Shown here piece after piece: positions 33,512-45,305 of a DNA stretch of 64,000 nucleotides. Both the position numbers and the translations under genes were made by a program. Under the pieces are notes generated by a model. The model was not told the DNA's origin, did not search any database, and worked only from the letters and a program-made list of their open reading frames with translations. The stretch is from contig MOWL01000067.1 of the NCBI GenBank assembly GCA_002110485.1, positions 2,542,001 through 2,606,000 of the forward strand, in the 5' to 3' direction. Numbering within the stretch: position 1 is the first letter of the stretch; each line of letters begins with the position of its first letter. The stretch is from Emergomyces orientalis (taxonomy: Eukaryota; Ascomycota; Eurotiomycetes; Onygenales; Ajellomycetaceae).

Positions 33512-33975
33512 TAGACTGGGCCGTACTTTTGTCGATATTGGCTTCGCAGCCAGCTCATCGAGAACAATTAAATCCCCTGGGCAATTTTTCTCATCGTACC
33601 TAAGGGCGAGCAAGGCAGTCAGTTGGTAAGATATACCAATCCGGGAAACATGGAGTTCAGAACACACTACAATTAATGACAATAAAATCAAGTGCAAACC
33701 TGTCTACGATATATTTAACTTAGAGTTTTGGAGTTATGGTTGTTTCGTCATTAAACTTGTTTGGGCGCGTTCTAAACCCACCCGATTCCGGCATGGCAGT
33801 ATCAATCAAAGAGCACCATCATTCACACTGCATTGTAGCAAGTAACAATAGCAGGTGCAGGTTCAAGCGCGAAAAAGGGAGTTATTGAGCTTTGATTCAG
33901 GTGTATTCGAACAAATCATAGTGAGGATCTAACTAAAATGCCTCCTATAAATTAGCTGCTCTTTAACGAACAAGC
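33512..33975. other. Intergenic spacer, FAD oxidase to 5S rRNA
   Basis: 464 bp, AT-rich, with no gene recognised. It holds the 3' UTR of the FAD oxidase and the upstream flank of the 5S gene. Confidence 0.5.
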
Positions 33976-34094
33976 ACATACGACCATAGGGAGTGGAGAA
34001 CAGGGCTTCCCGTCCGCTCAGCCGTACTTAACTCACTCGCCGACCGGTTAGTAGTTGGGTGGGTGACCACCAGCGAATACCGGTTGTCGTATGT
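33976..34094 (+). rRNA. 5S ribosomal RNA
   Basis: 119 nt, the normal 5S length. The ends ACATACGAC and GTCGTATGT pair perfectly as helix I. Helix II/III pairing is GAGTGG (near 33991) with TCACTC (near 34034), and the 3' arm pairs CGACCGGT with ACCGGTTG. Conserved loop sequences GAACAGGGCTTCCCGTCC, GCTCAGCCGTACTTAA and GTTGGGTGGGTGACCACC are intact. A T-run follows directly and should stop RNA polymerase III. Dispersed single 5S genes like this are known in filamentous ascomycetes. It is probably functional because every visible change keeps pairing. Confidence 0.96.
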
Positions 34095-34101
34095 TTTTTT
34101 G
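34093..34101 (+). terminator. Pol III T-run terminator of 5S rRNA
   Basis: The mature 5S end is followed by a run of seven or more T residues on the plus strand, with a second T-run about 10 bp further. This is the standard RNA polymerase III stop signal. Confidence 0.8.
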
Positions 34102-34761
34102 CCTTTTTTACTACTTTGATTGACTCTTGATATCTTTTAATATCTTAATTGCCTCTTAAAAGGTTCATATGTTGTTTGGCGTTGCGGTTATTCTGACCTT
34201 GGAACCTTGTGGTGGTTGATTCATGTTGTTTTGTGGTCAACTACGAGTGATGATCACTCCGTCTCGGAACACCAAAAAATTCGGTAGCGGGAGGACCTGA
34301 TTTTGGATATGTCGAACTCATGATACTTGCGCGTGTCCCTTTTGGTTGGTGACCAATAGTTAAGACTGCATCTGGTCCGTCAGCCTAATCAAGAAGATCG
34401 CAAGAATTCAGAGAGGCAAAACAAAAAACAAAAAACAAGGGTTTGGGTGGGAGAAGATTTAATTGGGAAAGGGGGAAGTGATACATGCACTGGTCAATGA
34501 CCATAAAGGTCACCCAACCCAATGCGGAGGCACAGGTGTAAACATTGAAAGAAAAGCAAGGAAGTCAGCTCTCCGTAATCCACCATGCGGAGAAGACACA
34601 AGAAAAAAGAAAAAAAAAAGAAACGAGAAGAAAAAAAGCAAAAAGGCAAATAAATAAATGTAAGTAAACAAACAAATTGTGGAATATGCTGAAAATAAAT
34701 TGCGCACCAGCGCCCCTGGGTGCTTCAATTGGAGGGCTATGAGCTACACCTTTTGAACGCC
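34102..34761. other. Intergenic region upstream of lipase gene
   Basis: About 0.66 kb. It contains an A-rich stretch (34600-34680) that reads as a KKK-type open frame on the plus strand; I do not call that a gene. It should hold the lipase promoter. Confidence 0.5.
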
Positions 34762-36194
34762 ATGATGCCATCCAAATTGTGGCTATTTGCAACTCTGGCG
34801 GTTGCAGGGTGTGCTGAGAAAATCCTCCCTCCAAGTCAGGACAGCTGGTATGCGCAGCCAGCAGATATCAGCGAATATAAACCCGGAGAATTGATCCGAT
34901 CTCGCCAGGTTGAGAGCAAGCTGCGACCGCTTCTCCCTCTTGGTGGTGAAATATCCGTGGAATCGGTATATCAATATCTATTCCGCACCACGGACAGTCT
35001 GGGCGATCCGGTCGCCGCTGCAACCACTCTCATTGTCCCGCACAATTCAGATCCCTCGAAATTACTTGTCTTTCAGAGTGCGTATGATGCCGCAAACGAA
35101 GACTGTAGTCCATCGTATACTCTCCGACCTGGATCCGCAACCGGCGGGCTCCTAGGGTTCTTGATGCCAAATAGTACAATATCCACAGACGTAATATTCG
35201 TAAGACATTTTCGGTCTTTCATTGTTCCTAACTTTATCGTAGTTGCTTTTACTGACAGTTTCCTTCTGACAATTGATAGTTAGCCGCCGCACTGAACCAA
35301 GGGTGGTGGGTGATGGTCCCTGATTATGAAGGGCTGGAAGCTCAATTCATCGCTGGCCTGCAATCTGCTTATGCCACACTCGATTCGGTCCGCGTGGCCC
35401 TCACTGAAGGGAGCAAGATCGGGCTCGCTATCGATGCCCGATACGTTCTATGGGGTTATTCCGGAGGCGCATTTGCAGGCGGGTGGGCTGCAGAGCTGCA
35501 ACCATCATATGCGCCAGAGTTACAGTTCACAGGCGCGGCCTTGGGCGGCACCATCGTCAATTCCACCTCGGTCATAGAATCGATTAACGGGGGCATATTC
35601 TCGGGTCTCTTATTCAGAGGTTTCTATGGCATCGCCAAAGCATATCCTAATCTCACTGAGTGGATGAACGAGAATCTCTTCCCAGACAAAAGGGACGAAT
35701 TTTTCAAACATGCTACGAATTGCCAGATCCAGGGAATAGACGGGGGATTCCATGATATTTTTTCCTATTTCGTTGACGGCGAGAGGTCCATTTATGAGCC
35801 TGTCCCCGCATCAGTGCTTGACTGGTCTGGGCAGATGGGCCGTCGCGGGACTCCGACAATGCCGTTGTTCATCTACCATGCCTTCGGGGACGAGATGAGC
35901 CCTGTTGAGGACACTGACAAACTGGTGCACAAATATTGTAGTAACGGGGCCAGCATTGAGTACCACCGAAATTTGATAGGGGAACACGTCACCGAAGCTA
36001 TCATTGGAGCTGTCAACGCCTTAGAATGGGTTTCGGATCGGCTGGAAGGAAAATCTGTGCGAAATCTGAGATCATGTAGGACAGAGAACGTACTTGTAAC
36101 GAAGATTGGTCCTTCCACCATTTCAATGCTCGGCATGGAATTATATTCTCTCCTAGGCTCAACTCTAGGCGATAGTGTGGGGCCCCCGCCATGA
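34762..36194 (+). CDS. Secreted lipase, LIP family (alpha/beta hydrolase)
   Basis: Two exons (34762-35199, 35280-36194) give 450 residues. MMPSKLWLFATLAVAGCA is a signal peptide. The protein then has QDSWYAQPADISEYKPGELI, the start typical of fungal secretory lipases. The nucleophile elbow is WGYSGGAFA, with serine near residue 207. The acid is likely in YHAFGDEMSP and the base histidine in IGEHVTE. Several cysteines and N-glycosylation sites (NST, NLT) fit an extracellular enzyme. The family hydrolyses triacylglycerols and esters and is also known in pathogenic yeasts. A second in-frame ATG (34765) directly follows the first. Together with the oxidase upstream it makes a short run of secreted enzymes flanking the 5S gene. 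The substrate is inferred from the family. Confidence 0.92.
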
Positions 36195-38262
36195 GTGCAG
36201 TAGATTATTTGCCATGTCCTTGATATTGTTAAAATTGGGAGCCCGGAGTGCACTGCTGAGGTTGAAGATCCGTGTAGGCTATAGGTAAAGGGTGATGCGG
36301 TTAGTTCTCCAAATATATCTATTTGTTCCACTTCAGGCATTAACTGATATCTTATAGACGTCTGAAGAAGGAAGTTGAAGGGGACTGGTGGGGTATGGTT
36401 AATCTGCTGTCTGTTGCATTCAAAGACGGGACCAAACCAAACATTAAAATTAAATGGTTTTGCTTGGCGAGGAAGTTTTGGGAGAATTCCAGAAGGATGG
36501 ATGTAAGCCCGTTCTTCCCTTGAAGATTTCGACAGGATTTTTTGATAATGCGCTTGGGGACTGGAGCCACTCTGCCATTCCGAGAGCCAATTCCTGTTTT
36601 TATTAGCTTTGATGTTTAGTGATAGTGTTTGAAGGCGGTGAGGTTTTCCGACGGGCAACTGAAAATGTGGTTTCGTAGATGTCCCCTCTGCTGTGGTGCT
36701 TTGTGGGAGTAGTCATGTTGCGTGTACTAGCCGAGTTTCCACTTTTCAGCCGCCAGTGTGCTGAAGATGTTCGTAGGAAAATATCAGAACAGATACTGAA
36801 ACGTCTGTTAAAATGGCATTTTCATCTCTGATGCAGCGGTTTGTGCAACCTTTGGACTTATTTTTTCACGTATGCCATGCGTGTCTCGATGTATAACGCG
36901 CTCTGGCCTCATCCTCCCCCCTCTCTGATTATTCATGGGTTCGTCAATAAACGCGCTTAAAGTTGCTCAGTAGTAATGATTCAATACCACCTTTTTGCTG
37001 GTAAGTTGGAATTATTTTGGAAAGCTGTATGCCAGGTGATAGCTTGTTGGAGTTAGGTTTGTTGGAAAATCCATGGTCGCGGTTTTTGATTTTGCCCTAG
37101 GCTACGAAGTTGGTGTTCTGCAATGATCCAGTGGACATCCATGAGTGGGAAGCTTCCAATAAAGCAATGAATGTTGTAGTTGAATGAATGAATGAGCAAG
37201 ATATGCCGATCAAGACCTGCAGCTTCATTGTTTGTTTATGGAAACGTTACGGCTAGACCGATAGGATGCAGCTATTTCAGGTTCGATATCCTTCCGCCCC
37301 TTGAACTCTACCTGTGCACGGTATTAGTATTTGATTATTCCTGCCATCCCATATACTGCACCATTCCTGGCGTTACAATAGGTAGTAGATAAAGATTTAC
37401 TATGGGAATACCTAGATATCCGGCTCTCGTTCCACACGATGGCAACAATTTGGTTGGATACTGCTTGATGTTGCTGGTTGGTTTGTTGTTTGTCCTTCGT
37501 CCAAGTTTATTTGTCCCATGACAACGCGCAGTGAAGAAAAGAAAATAATCCATCCAACCATCCAAATGTGCGTGATCTGTGTGCGTCATCTGCGCAAGTT
37601 GGAAGTCGATGCAGGTCACCTGATCCTGGACGAGATCTTACGCTGAGTCATCTGATTCGGCTCAACTTGCCGAATCGGGCCAAGGCATGACAGCCCTCAA
37701 GTTCAAGCCCAAAGAGGCAAATTCGACTGCAGCCACCGCCCGCTGTGAATGGCGGAGCTGAGATGGACATCGCAGAAACTTCATCTGCATCCGATTTCCA
37801 TCTTCCTCCCAAGTACTCCGTAACCCGTAACCCAACACCAGCTACCATCTGCCCCTGGAAACATTGGTGTAAGCTCTGCGTGGCTTGCGTGTTCCGTTTG
37901 CAAGCTAACCCAACAGGCTCCCAATTTTTTGCTTCCCTGCTTCCCTGCTCCACCTTGCCAATAATGAACTGCTGTTTCTGCTGCCAATGCAACTAAGAGC
38001 TAGCCGCGGGTGTTTTGTTTCTCCTTCGTGCTTCTCGACCACCTCATCCCCTACGCTGCGGGGAAGCACATCTTTGTAACCAGGTCATTGTCCAGAGTTC
38101 TTCTTCCCGTTTGAAATACCCCAATGTCGGCCTCAGTGGCTCAACGTGTCCACGGATCTTGAATCCCCACACCTCCCCCTTGCTTTGTTCCCTGGCGATC
38201 CATCGATCCAGACTCTAGCCCTTTGCAGCTTGCTGGGCAACGATCGGTTGGTGGTGAACAAC
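36195..38262. other. Long intergenic region, lipase to SEC2
   Basis: About 2.1 kb with no supported gene. Short frames on both strands have no recognisable features. The right part (from about 37650) is likely the SEC2 promoter and 5' leader. Confidence 0.5.
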
Positions 38263-40558
38263 ATGGCTGAGTAAGATTCGTTCCATAACTCCACATATAG
38301 AGACGAACACTGCTATCAGATGGGGAATATCCATCCCGTAGCTAGCTGTCTTCTTATTTATTGATTGATTGATTTGATGCACTACTGACAAATGGGTATC
38401 AGATTAATTTCCATCCACGGATGGGGTTACCCAACCCTCCGGGCTTCTTCCGCTTCATCCGATCCAGTGCAGAAACTACGCCCAAATTCCTCAGATGTCC
38501 GATCTATTTCACCAAGCAAGAAGATCCTCAAGTCCAAGTCAACCAATGCGCTTGCCGATATAGTGGCCGGCTCTGGCGCTCACGGTGTCTCGCCAGCCGC
38601 CCTTGAGGGTCCCTCCGAAAATTCCCTCTCCACCCTGCGCGACCCTCGAGTTTCCAGCACATCGGATTTATCGATTTCAGCTTCATCACCACACCACCCC
38701 GATCTGAGCAGTGAGGTGGCGAATCTCAGCGATAAGCTCATCCAGGCTATTAATAACCAAACAGTCTTGGATGACACTCTAGCCGCCACACGCCAGGAGT
38801 TGGAACAAGCGCGCAAGCGAGTTCGAGAATTGGAGGAACAAACCCGTCAACAGGGGGAAGATTTCGCCAATGGGGTCCTAGTGAAGAGGGTCGATGTAGA
38901 AAAGGAGTGGACAAAGCTGAAGGACGAGGCGGCTGAACAAAGATCTCAACGTGCAGCAATGGAAAGGGAGAAGAAGGCCATCGAACTGGAACTCGAAAAT
39001 CTAACGGCAGCGTTGTTTGAGGAAGCTAATAAGGTGAGATTTGTCTTTTCCTGGCGGCTCCTGGCACGATCTAATTTTCTTATTGCAGATGGTCGCTGCC
39101 GCACAAATGGAACGAGAGAATGTCGAACGGCGAAACGAACAACTTCGAGCGCAAATTAAAGATAATGAAATGCTTCTTGCTTCCCAACAGGAGCAGCTGA
39201 GCGAGTTAAAGGCGGTCATTCAGAATATGAATACTGATCAGGATGAGATTCGCAGTCGAACTGATGCTTCCACTGCACCTTCTTCTCCAGGCGCAGTACA
39301 CCAACCTATTAGTACCATAAATCGTCTTTTGGAGGCGATGAACCTCTCTCCTACCACCCCCGGCTCCGGAGAAATCTCTCCCGCCCCCTCGACAAGTTTC
39401 TCGCACTTAATAAAATCGGTCTGCAGAACCGATATTCAAGCCTTCGAAGATTTCCACGCGATGCTACAACTAGCTAAAACCTCCAAACCGTCAAGTAGAG
39501 TTGCCAGCGGAACATATGCAGGATTGAATGTAATGGGATTCGGCAATTTCACGGGCAATAAGGAAACACAACACAGTCACTCGCATTCTAATGGCTCAGC
39601 AAGGTCTCTCCCGGGCTTCTCAGGTTCTCCAAGCAGTACTTCGTCCCCTCGCGAATCACATGCTGCGTTAAAGGAAAGCCGGTTCTACAAACGAGCACTT
39701 GCGGAAGATATTGAACCCACACTCAGATTAGACGCCGCACCGGGAATATCGTGGCTAACCCGTCGTACAGTCCTGAGTAGTATATGCGAAGGAGCGCTTG
39801 TCGTGGAATATATGCCCGCTGTTGCTGTGAAATACTCATCCCCGTGTGCACTCTGCGGTGAAGCGAGAAAGGGAGGAGAGAATGCTCGTACTCACCGTTT
39901 CCGGACCTCCGACAATGAAAACGCTCAGCGATACCCACTATGTACGTTATGTTTGGAAAAATTAAGGTCGTGCTGCGATTTCGTTGGGTACTTACGACTC
40001 ATCGTGGACGGCCACGTCCGCATCTTGGATGAAGAAGATGAAAAGGAAGCATGGGAGGAGACCATCCGCCTCCGAGAGCGAATGTTTTGGTCTCGAATAG
40101 GGGGAGGGGTCGTTCCTGCTTTCCTGCAGTCGAAGAGTTCCGATAAGAACAGTTCCATCCGCAGTATCGATTCGCCTTACCAAAAATGCGAAGAGAAAAC
40201 GGAGCCATTGGAAGATCCCTTCACGCCTGAACCACAAGCAATCCCAAATGCTGTTTCCCATGTGGAAAACAGCGTGTCTCCTCAAGCCCAAAAGTCTGAC
40301 GAGCGTGACGAGAATAACGAGGCCGTCGATTCCGGGGTTGAAATTAGCGTAACAAAGAGTTCAACTGACGCCACTGAAAACCAACCTCTGGGTGTTCACA
40401 GAAACTCATTGAACGAAACACCTGCCAAAGCTGCCCTTGACGCTAAAATTCTCTCGCAACCCGAATCGGACTCCATCCGACCAGTGACACCATCGAGAAA
40501 CAGCTATGTAATAGATCCTCAATTAAAAGTTACCATTCCTAACACCACCGAGCTTTGA
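38263..40558 (+). CDS. SEC2: Sec2-type Rab guanine nucleotide exchange factor
   Basis: Three exons (38263-38270, 38403-39033, 39089-40558) give 702 residues. The first coding exon is only 8 nt (ATGGCTGA). After a Ser-rich head, residues ~105-280 form a continuous coiled coil (ANLSDKLIQAINNQ..., RKRVRELEEQTRQQ, KAIELELENLTAALFEEANK, QMERENVERRNEQLRAQIKD), the GEF helix of Sec2/Rabin8 proteins; LENLTAALFEEAN is the core motif. A second conserved block (about 360-545) carries CALCGEARKG and CTLCLEKLRSCC cysteine pairs. The tail is disordered. Sec2 activates the Rab Sec4 on secretory vesicles for polarised exocytosis at the hyphal tip. The position of the first exon follows from the phase and donor GTAAGA; the alternative start MGIRLIS at 38392 would need no first exon but lacks a conserved beginning. 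Confidence 0.9.
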
Positions 40559-42603
40559 GCATGATACCTGGCTCTGTTATCAAACCTGCAACGAGCGAGT
40601 TTACCGATTGTAAACTCAAACCCACAACCGATTTTCTTCTTCCTCTGCTTTCGATCGATTATACCACTTGATGACAATGGCATGTCGGATTCCGCTTTTT
40701 GTCACCATGTCAACCGGTTAGGAACCTTTCTTCGATTTTCCGAGCGCAGTGCGCCTGTATCATTGCTTGCATATATATGATACATACTCGTTCCTCATTT
40801 CGCCTTTTCTCTTTTACCTTGGTCAAAACAATTGCCCAATTTCCCGCCACCCTACATTTCGATTCTGCTTGGCTGTCTGAGCAGACGGTCTCTCGTACCT
40901 TTGTCCTCCTAGCAGGAGGAGACACCAGTCAACCAGCACCGTCTGACTGGTTTGACTAACGACATTAACTCTTACCTTGCATGAACATTTCCCCCTTATC
41001 CGTGCTTACCTTATCAGCGCGTTTCCAGTGGCCGTTCCATTTCCATTAATACGAAAAAAAAAATATGCCAGCCATCTATATACGCCATTTTCCATCATAT
41101 CAATCTGCCCCATAAACTTATGCTCTGACGTTCAACCTCTACTCGATATTCTATTCCCTCTTATAAGATATCAACTGCGAACACGGATTCCTTAACCCCC
41201 CCTTTCTGCCGTTATTTCCGGAGTCGTTCATCATACAACTGTCCGACGACTTACTCACTTTACACGCTTTACTTTTCTGTTGCTATGAAGCTAGCCATCC
41301 CTTACGTCGCTTCGTTTCACCCACACAACACCTCTCCTATTTTCCTTGCCGATCATCTCTTGTTTTTTCATAATCTGGTTCGGTTTGCGAACCAAGGCTG
41401 GACAGAATGGATACGCAAGGGCGAGTTATTATCTTCGCCTCGTACCATCAAAAATCCGATTTGATACCCAGGCGCTTTTCCTCTTTTCTTCCTCTTTCCC
41501 CCAATTTATTCCCAAGATACCATTTTATACTCCCCTTATATTATATCTAAATCATTCTTTTTCTTGTTTTTCCTGTTCCCGTGGCGTAATAGTGTTGTTT
41601 GCATTGGGCTTCATTTAACACAAGTGTATTTTCTTATTAGACCTTGTGTTTTGTCTCTTTGTTCGGGGTGATATGATTTGGTTGGTTCCTGGACACATCC
41701 TCCTTTTTTTTTTTTTTTTTTTTTTTCGTTTTGTTTCGTCTCGTCTGGTATTCCTGTCCAATTTCTCTCTTTTTTTTGTTACATCGGTTTAGGGACGGGG
41801 TTTAGTTCATTATTGGGATAGGATTAGTATAACTTTGTATTTGCCCTTTTCATACTTGGTATCACCGTTCCACTGGGAGGTCTAAAGCTCTTTTTTCTCT
41901 TTTTTTGTGGTAATAGAGAATAGAAAGGAAGCGGATAGATGGACGGATGGATGGACGGATAGCGTGTGCTGTGGTGATATGAGAATAGGTGGGATAGGAA
42001 ACGCTATATTTCATGAGTGAATAATTTGAGTTATGTTTATTTTTGCTCTTTATATTGATAGCTTGTAGTATTTTCGGAATCATGTTTTTGTCAGAGGCAT
42101 CTATCCGCCCGGCCCGATGTTATTCCTTTCATCTCTCAGGGCTATATAGCTCTCTGCAACGCACACATAATAGCGTAGAAGAATCAAGCCAATATTACAC
42201 TCCAACAGTTTTTGTGTGTACTGAACTCTTATGTTGAAGCCGTTCTGTTGGGACTTGCAAAAGGGGTGAATTTGAGTTATACAATTTTATTTTTGGCTGA
42301 AGCGGGAGCGGAAAAGAGGAGTACTCCGTAGCTCTTCAAAAGACATAGGTCTTCCCAATTTTATGACAGATCATATATACCCAGTAGTTTAAGTCCCGCA
42401 GCGTACAATGAATGAATAATACAATGATGGAATAAGATAAAACTCCAGCCCAGAGCTACATCAGAGAATCAAAACCAACCAAACGAAAAGTAGCGGCGTT
42501 ACAAACCCCTCAAAAAAGATAGGAAACTCAAGTAACATTCTTCCCAGTACCCTTCCTTCGCCCGTATTCTCCTCATTTTCCCATGATTTTGATTTTTGAT
42601 TTT
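40559..42603. other. Long convergent intergenic region, SEC2 / SF3A1
   Basis: About 2.0 kb between converging stops, rich in T-runs on the plus strand, with a T23 tract at 41704-41726 and a GGATGGA-type short repeat near 41938-41960. No gene of more than about 90 codons shows protein character. Long 3' UTRs are possible. Confidence 0.5.
41704..41726. repeat. Poly-T tract (about 23 nt)
   Basis: Homopolymer run on the plus strand in the SEC2/SF3A1 intergenic region. Its length may vary between isolates. Confidence 0.85.
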
Positions 42604-44568
42604 TCACTGCTTAAACTTCTGATGAATATGTCTAATCTGCTCTTCAATATTAACGCTCTGCCCAGGCGGCGGCGGACCGCCAGGCGGTAGATGCCCAGGG
42701 ATATGCGGGCCTTGGCTTTGCCCTTGGCCCTCCGGCGCTTGACTCTGCCCTGGCGCCATCTCATACCCAGGAACACCTGGTGGCATTCCACCAATCCCCA
42801 TGCCCGTCGCAGCGCGCTTACGTCTCGCTTCTTCTTCTGGATCTAACGCGCCGCTACCATCACCCTCTTGGCCGCCATCGCCAGTGCCCCCTGGGTTTTC
42901 AGCCGCGCTGAGAGATGGATCGAACACGTCCGTCCGCTGGCTAGCCAGGCGCTTAAGATTATTGAAAACATCTGCAGTCGAGAGGTTTGTAGTTGCGAAG
43001 CGGGCTTCGGCCTTTGCGCGCTGTTCTTTCCACCGCGGATCCTGCAGCTCGATGCGCATGTGGTGGTCGATTTCGTTGATGGGGATTTGTTGGCGGCAGT
43101 TGGGGCAGAGGGTTGTTGGGGCGGCGGTGGTGTTGAGGCGTTTGGCTTGTGCGCGGGGCACGTAGTCGGAGCGGATGCGCATGGGTTGCTGGGTGGAGCC
43201 TGGGGGTGGGGTGGGCACAGCGCGTGCAGCAGCCTGCGCTGCCTGCGCGCGTTCGCGCTCTTGTTGGCGTTCGCGGATGCGGTCTTCTTCTTCGGAGATG
43301 GCGGGGGCGGTCATTGGGGTTGTAGGGGTTGATATAGGTGTGGGGGATTGCGTGGCGAAGGGAGATGGTTGTTGCATTTGATAGTCTGTGGGGGGGGAGA
43401 TATGAGGTTGTGGTTGTGTAACTGTGGGAGCGGGTGAGGAGGCGGCTTGTGGGGGTGGATAGGCGTTGTAGTAGGTTGTTTCTTCATCTGTAGGCATGGC
43501 TTCTTCGATGCGCCTGTCGTGGGGCTGAAGAGACATCATTGCTTTTTGCTCTAGAGATGCGGTCTGGAGATCGTTTAGCGAGGTTGGGGGTGGGAGTTCA
43601 GCCTGGTCATCTGCTTCCGTGAAAAGAACCGTTTCCACCACCACGAAATCATGCCAGTCGATTTGCGCGTATGCGATCCGCTCTTGTTCCTCTTGCTCCT
43701 CCTTCTTTTGTTTCTGTTGTTCCTGGAATTTGACCCACTCCGAGCGCTGCTTCGCCCGATCAAGGATGTGATATTTGTCCTTCACATTTTTCTCTAGCTC
43801 CGCTAATCTGGTCGACGTTGAATTGGGACCATCTGACTCGTCGACTTGAAGAAGGGATGTGTATTGGTCGACAAGCCGCGTGAAGAACTGGTAGAGGCTG
43901 TGCTGCGGCCGAAGGAAGTCAAACTGGAAGTTTCTCGTTTCGCGCTGGGAGAGGGCGGTCATGAACGATTTCCCCCGCTTGGCGACAAACAGAGCAGTCA
44001 GTTTGACTACTTCAAGATCCAGAGCATTAATATTCGGCATACGCGCAGAGTAATGAAATTCTGGGGGCTGAGCAGGGCCTTTTGGTTTTTCGGGTTCTGC
44101 TACCGTCACCGATTCCCCAGCTCGGCCAGCAGAAACATCAGTCCCCCTACCAGCCTTGATTTCGCTAAGGCGCCACGAGTAGAATGAAGCGTATGCATCA
44201 TTCGGATTCAAAAAGGAGAATTTCGGATTAGATCTTTCTTTCTCGCGGACTCGGTCTGATAGGGAACAAGGGGATAATAGTCAGCATGTTGCTTGCACAA
44301 TGAATAATAACAACCTAAACCCCATGAAAAGGAGCTTGCCTTCAAAAACTGGTCCATTACGCGCCACAAATCCAGCGGTTTTCTCAATAATAGCTAGCAA
44401 AATTATCAGTCATACGATCAATGTCATCCTGGGTAGACTCTGGAGAATGGGGAAGGACTGACTTCTAATGTCTTTAGGAGGCAGAACAATGCCCTCGGGG
44501 GGCTTGCTCACTTCTTCAGGCAAGTCTGGCGGCGTCGCAACGGTTCCATTTGTAGCAGACGGGGCCAT
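42604..44568 (-). CDS. PRP21: Splicing factor 3A subunit 1 (Prp21/SF3A1)
   Basis: Three exons (44568-44463, 44393-44340, 44255-42604) give 603 residues. Two SURP modules are present: TIIEKTAGFVARNGPVFED with NPKFSFLNPNDAYASFY near residues 36-85, and VVKLTALFVAKRGKSFMTAL with NFQFDFLRPQHSLYQFFTRL near 145-190. A PRP21-type region follows with IDWHDFVVVETVLF, then a Q/P/A-rich part, an MRIRSDYVPRAQ motif and CPNCRQQIPINEIDHHMRIE. The C-terminus is Gly/Pro-rich and has no obvious ubiquitin-like domain, unlike human SF3A1. The protein is a U2 snRNP component needed for branch-point recognition. The second intron starts with GC rather than GT (GCAAGC) and ends TATCAG. No GT alternative keeps the SURP1 frame. 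Confidence 0.93.
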
Positions 44569-45305
44569 GATGGGCAGTATTGGCAATGCCGGCAGAGAGT
44601 GATTGTCGACACCGTTTCGTTGCGGCGGAGGAGCTTTGATAGGGAACGATCGAGCTAAGCCTGTTCTGGTGAGGCTCTGCTCACGTGATCCTGGAGACAA
44701 ACTAGTTTAAAATAGGCAATTCTAGACAGCGTCCAAGGTTCCAAAGGTTTCTTTTGTTTTTCCTTTTTTCATATAATTAGAGAATACTATAAACGGATGA
44801 ATTAAAGCTATTTCAAAATGTAGATATCTATGTAGAAGACTACTATTCTATTCATTGCCTCATATTAGCTCCGTTTAATGTTGCTACATGTGCACTGTTT
44901 TTATACAATCAGTGTAGCTCCGCCCTACCGTTCTTAGCGGCAGTCAACTATCTGGCCACAAGAACAGCAGACGCTAGTTGACAACTCCTGAATTTCCGCC
45001 ATTCTGTTCAGCATACTCTGTACAATTAACCCATTTCACTCCACTTCCTCTCTGTGTGTGATGGAGACACTCCCACCTTTTCACTACTCTCGTTAATTAT
45101 TTATTTGTTTTCGTGGTGGAGGCCCTCAGCTCTCGCGCGTGCGCCCTTCCTCTACCCTTTCTCCATGACCTTAGCATTGCGTTGAGTAAAACTTCACAAT
45201 TCTTTTCTTTTCTTTTCATTGTTTTACTATAGGTTTCTTTAGAAAGAAAGGTGATTGGCGGATAACCTATTTAATCTCGCTTCTCCTTTTGCTCAATTCT
45301 CGAAT
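44569..45305. promoter_or_regulatory. Divergent promoter region, SF3A1 / PMT1
   Basis: About 0.74 kb between divergent starts; it must hold both promoters. The PMT1 side is CT-rich (45000-45240). No specific element recognised. Confidence 0.5.

Noticed and set aside
34463..34657. 64-codon lysine-rich frame upstream of the lipase
   Set aside because: It arises from an A-rich stretch (AAA/AAG runs) and has no other protein character.
26000..36000. A possible secondary-metabolite or transposon island in the looser part of the window
   Set aside because: No polyketide synthase, NRPS, terpene cyclase, transposase or reverse transcriptase frame was seen, and no terminal repeats were found by eye.
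35873..36658. 261-codon minus-strand frame overlapping the end of the lipase gene
   Set aside because: It is a shadow of the lipase coding sequence plus its downstream region; no domain recognised.
45255..45305. Upstream extension of PMT1 (ADNLFNLASPFAQF...)
   Set aside because: The frame is open but opens with TTG and lacks an ATG until 45306.
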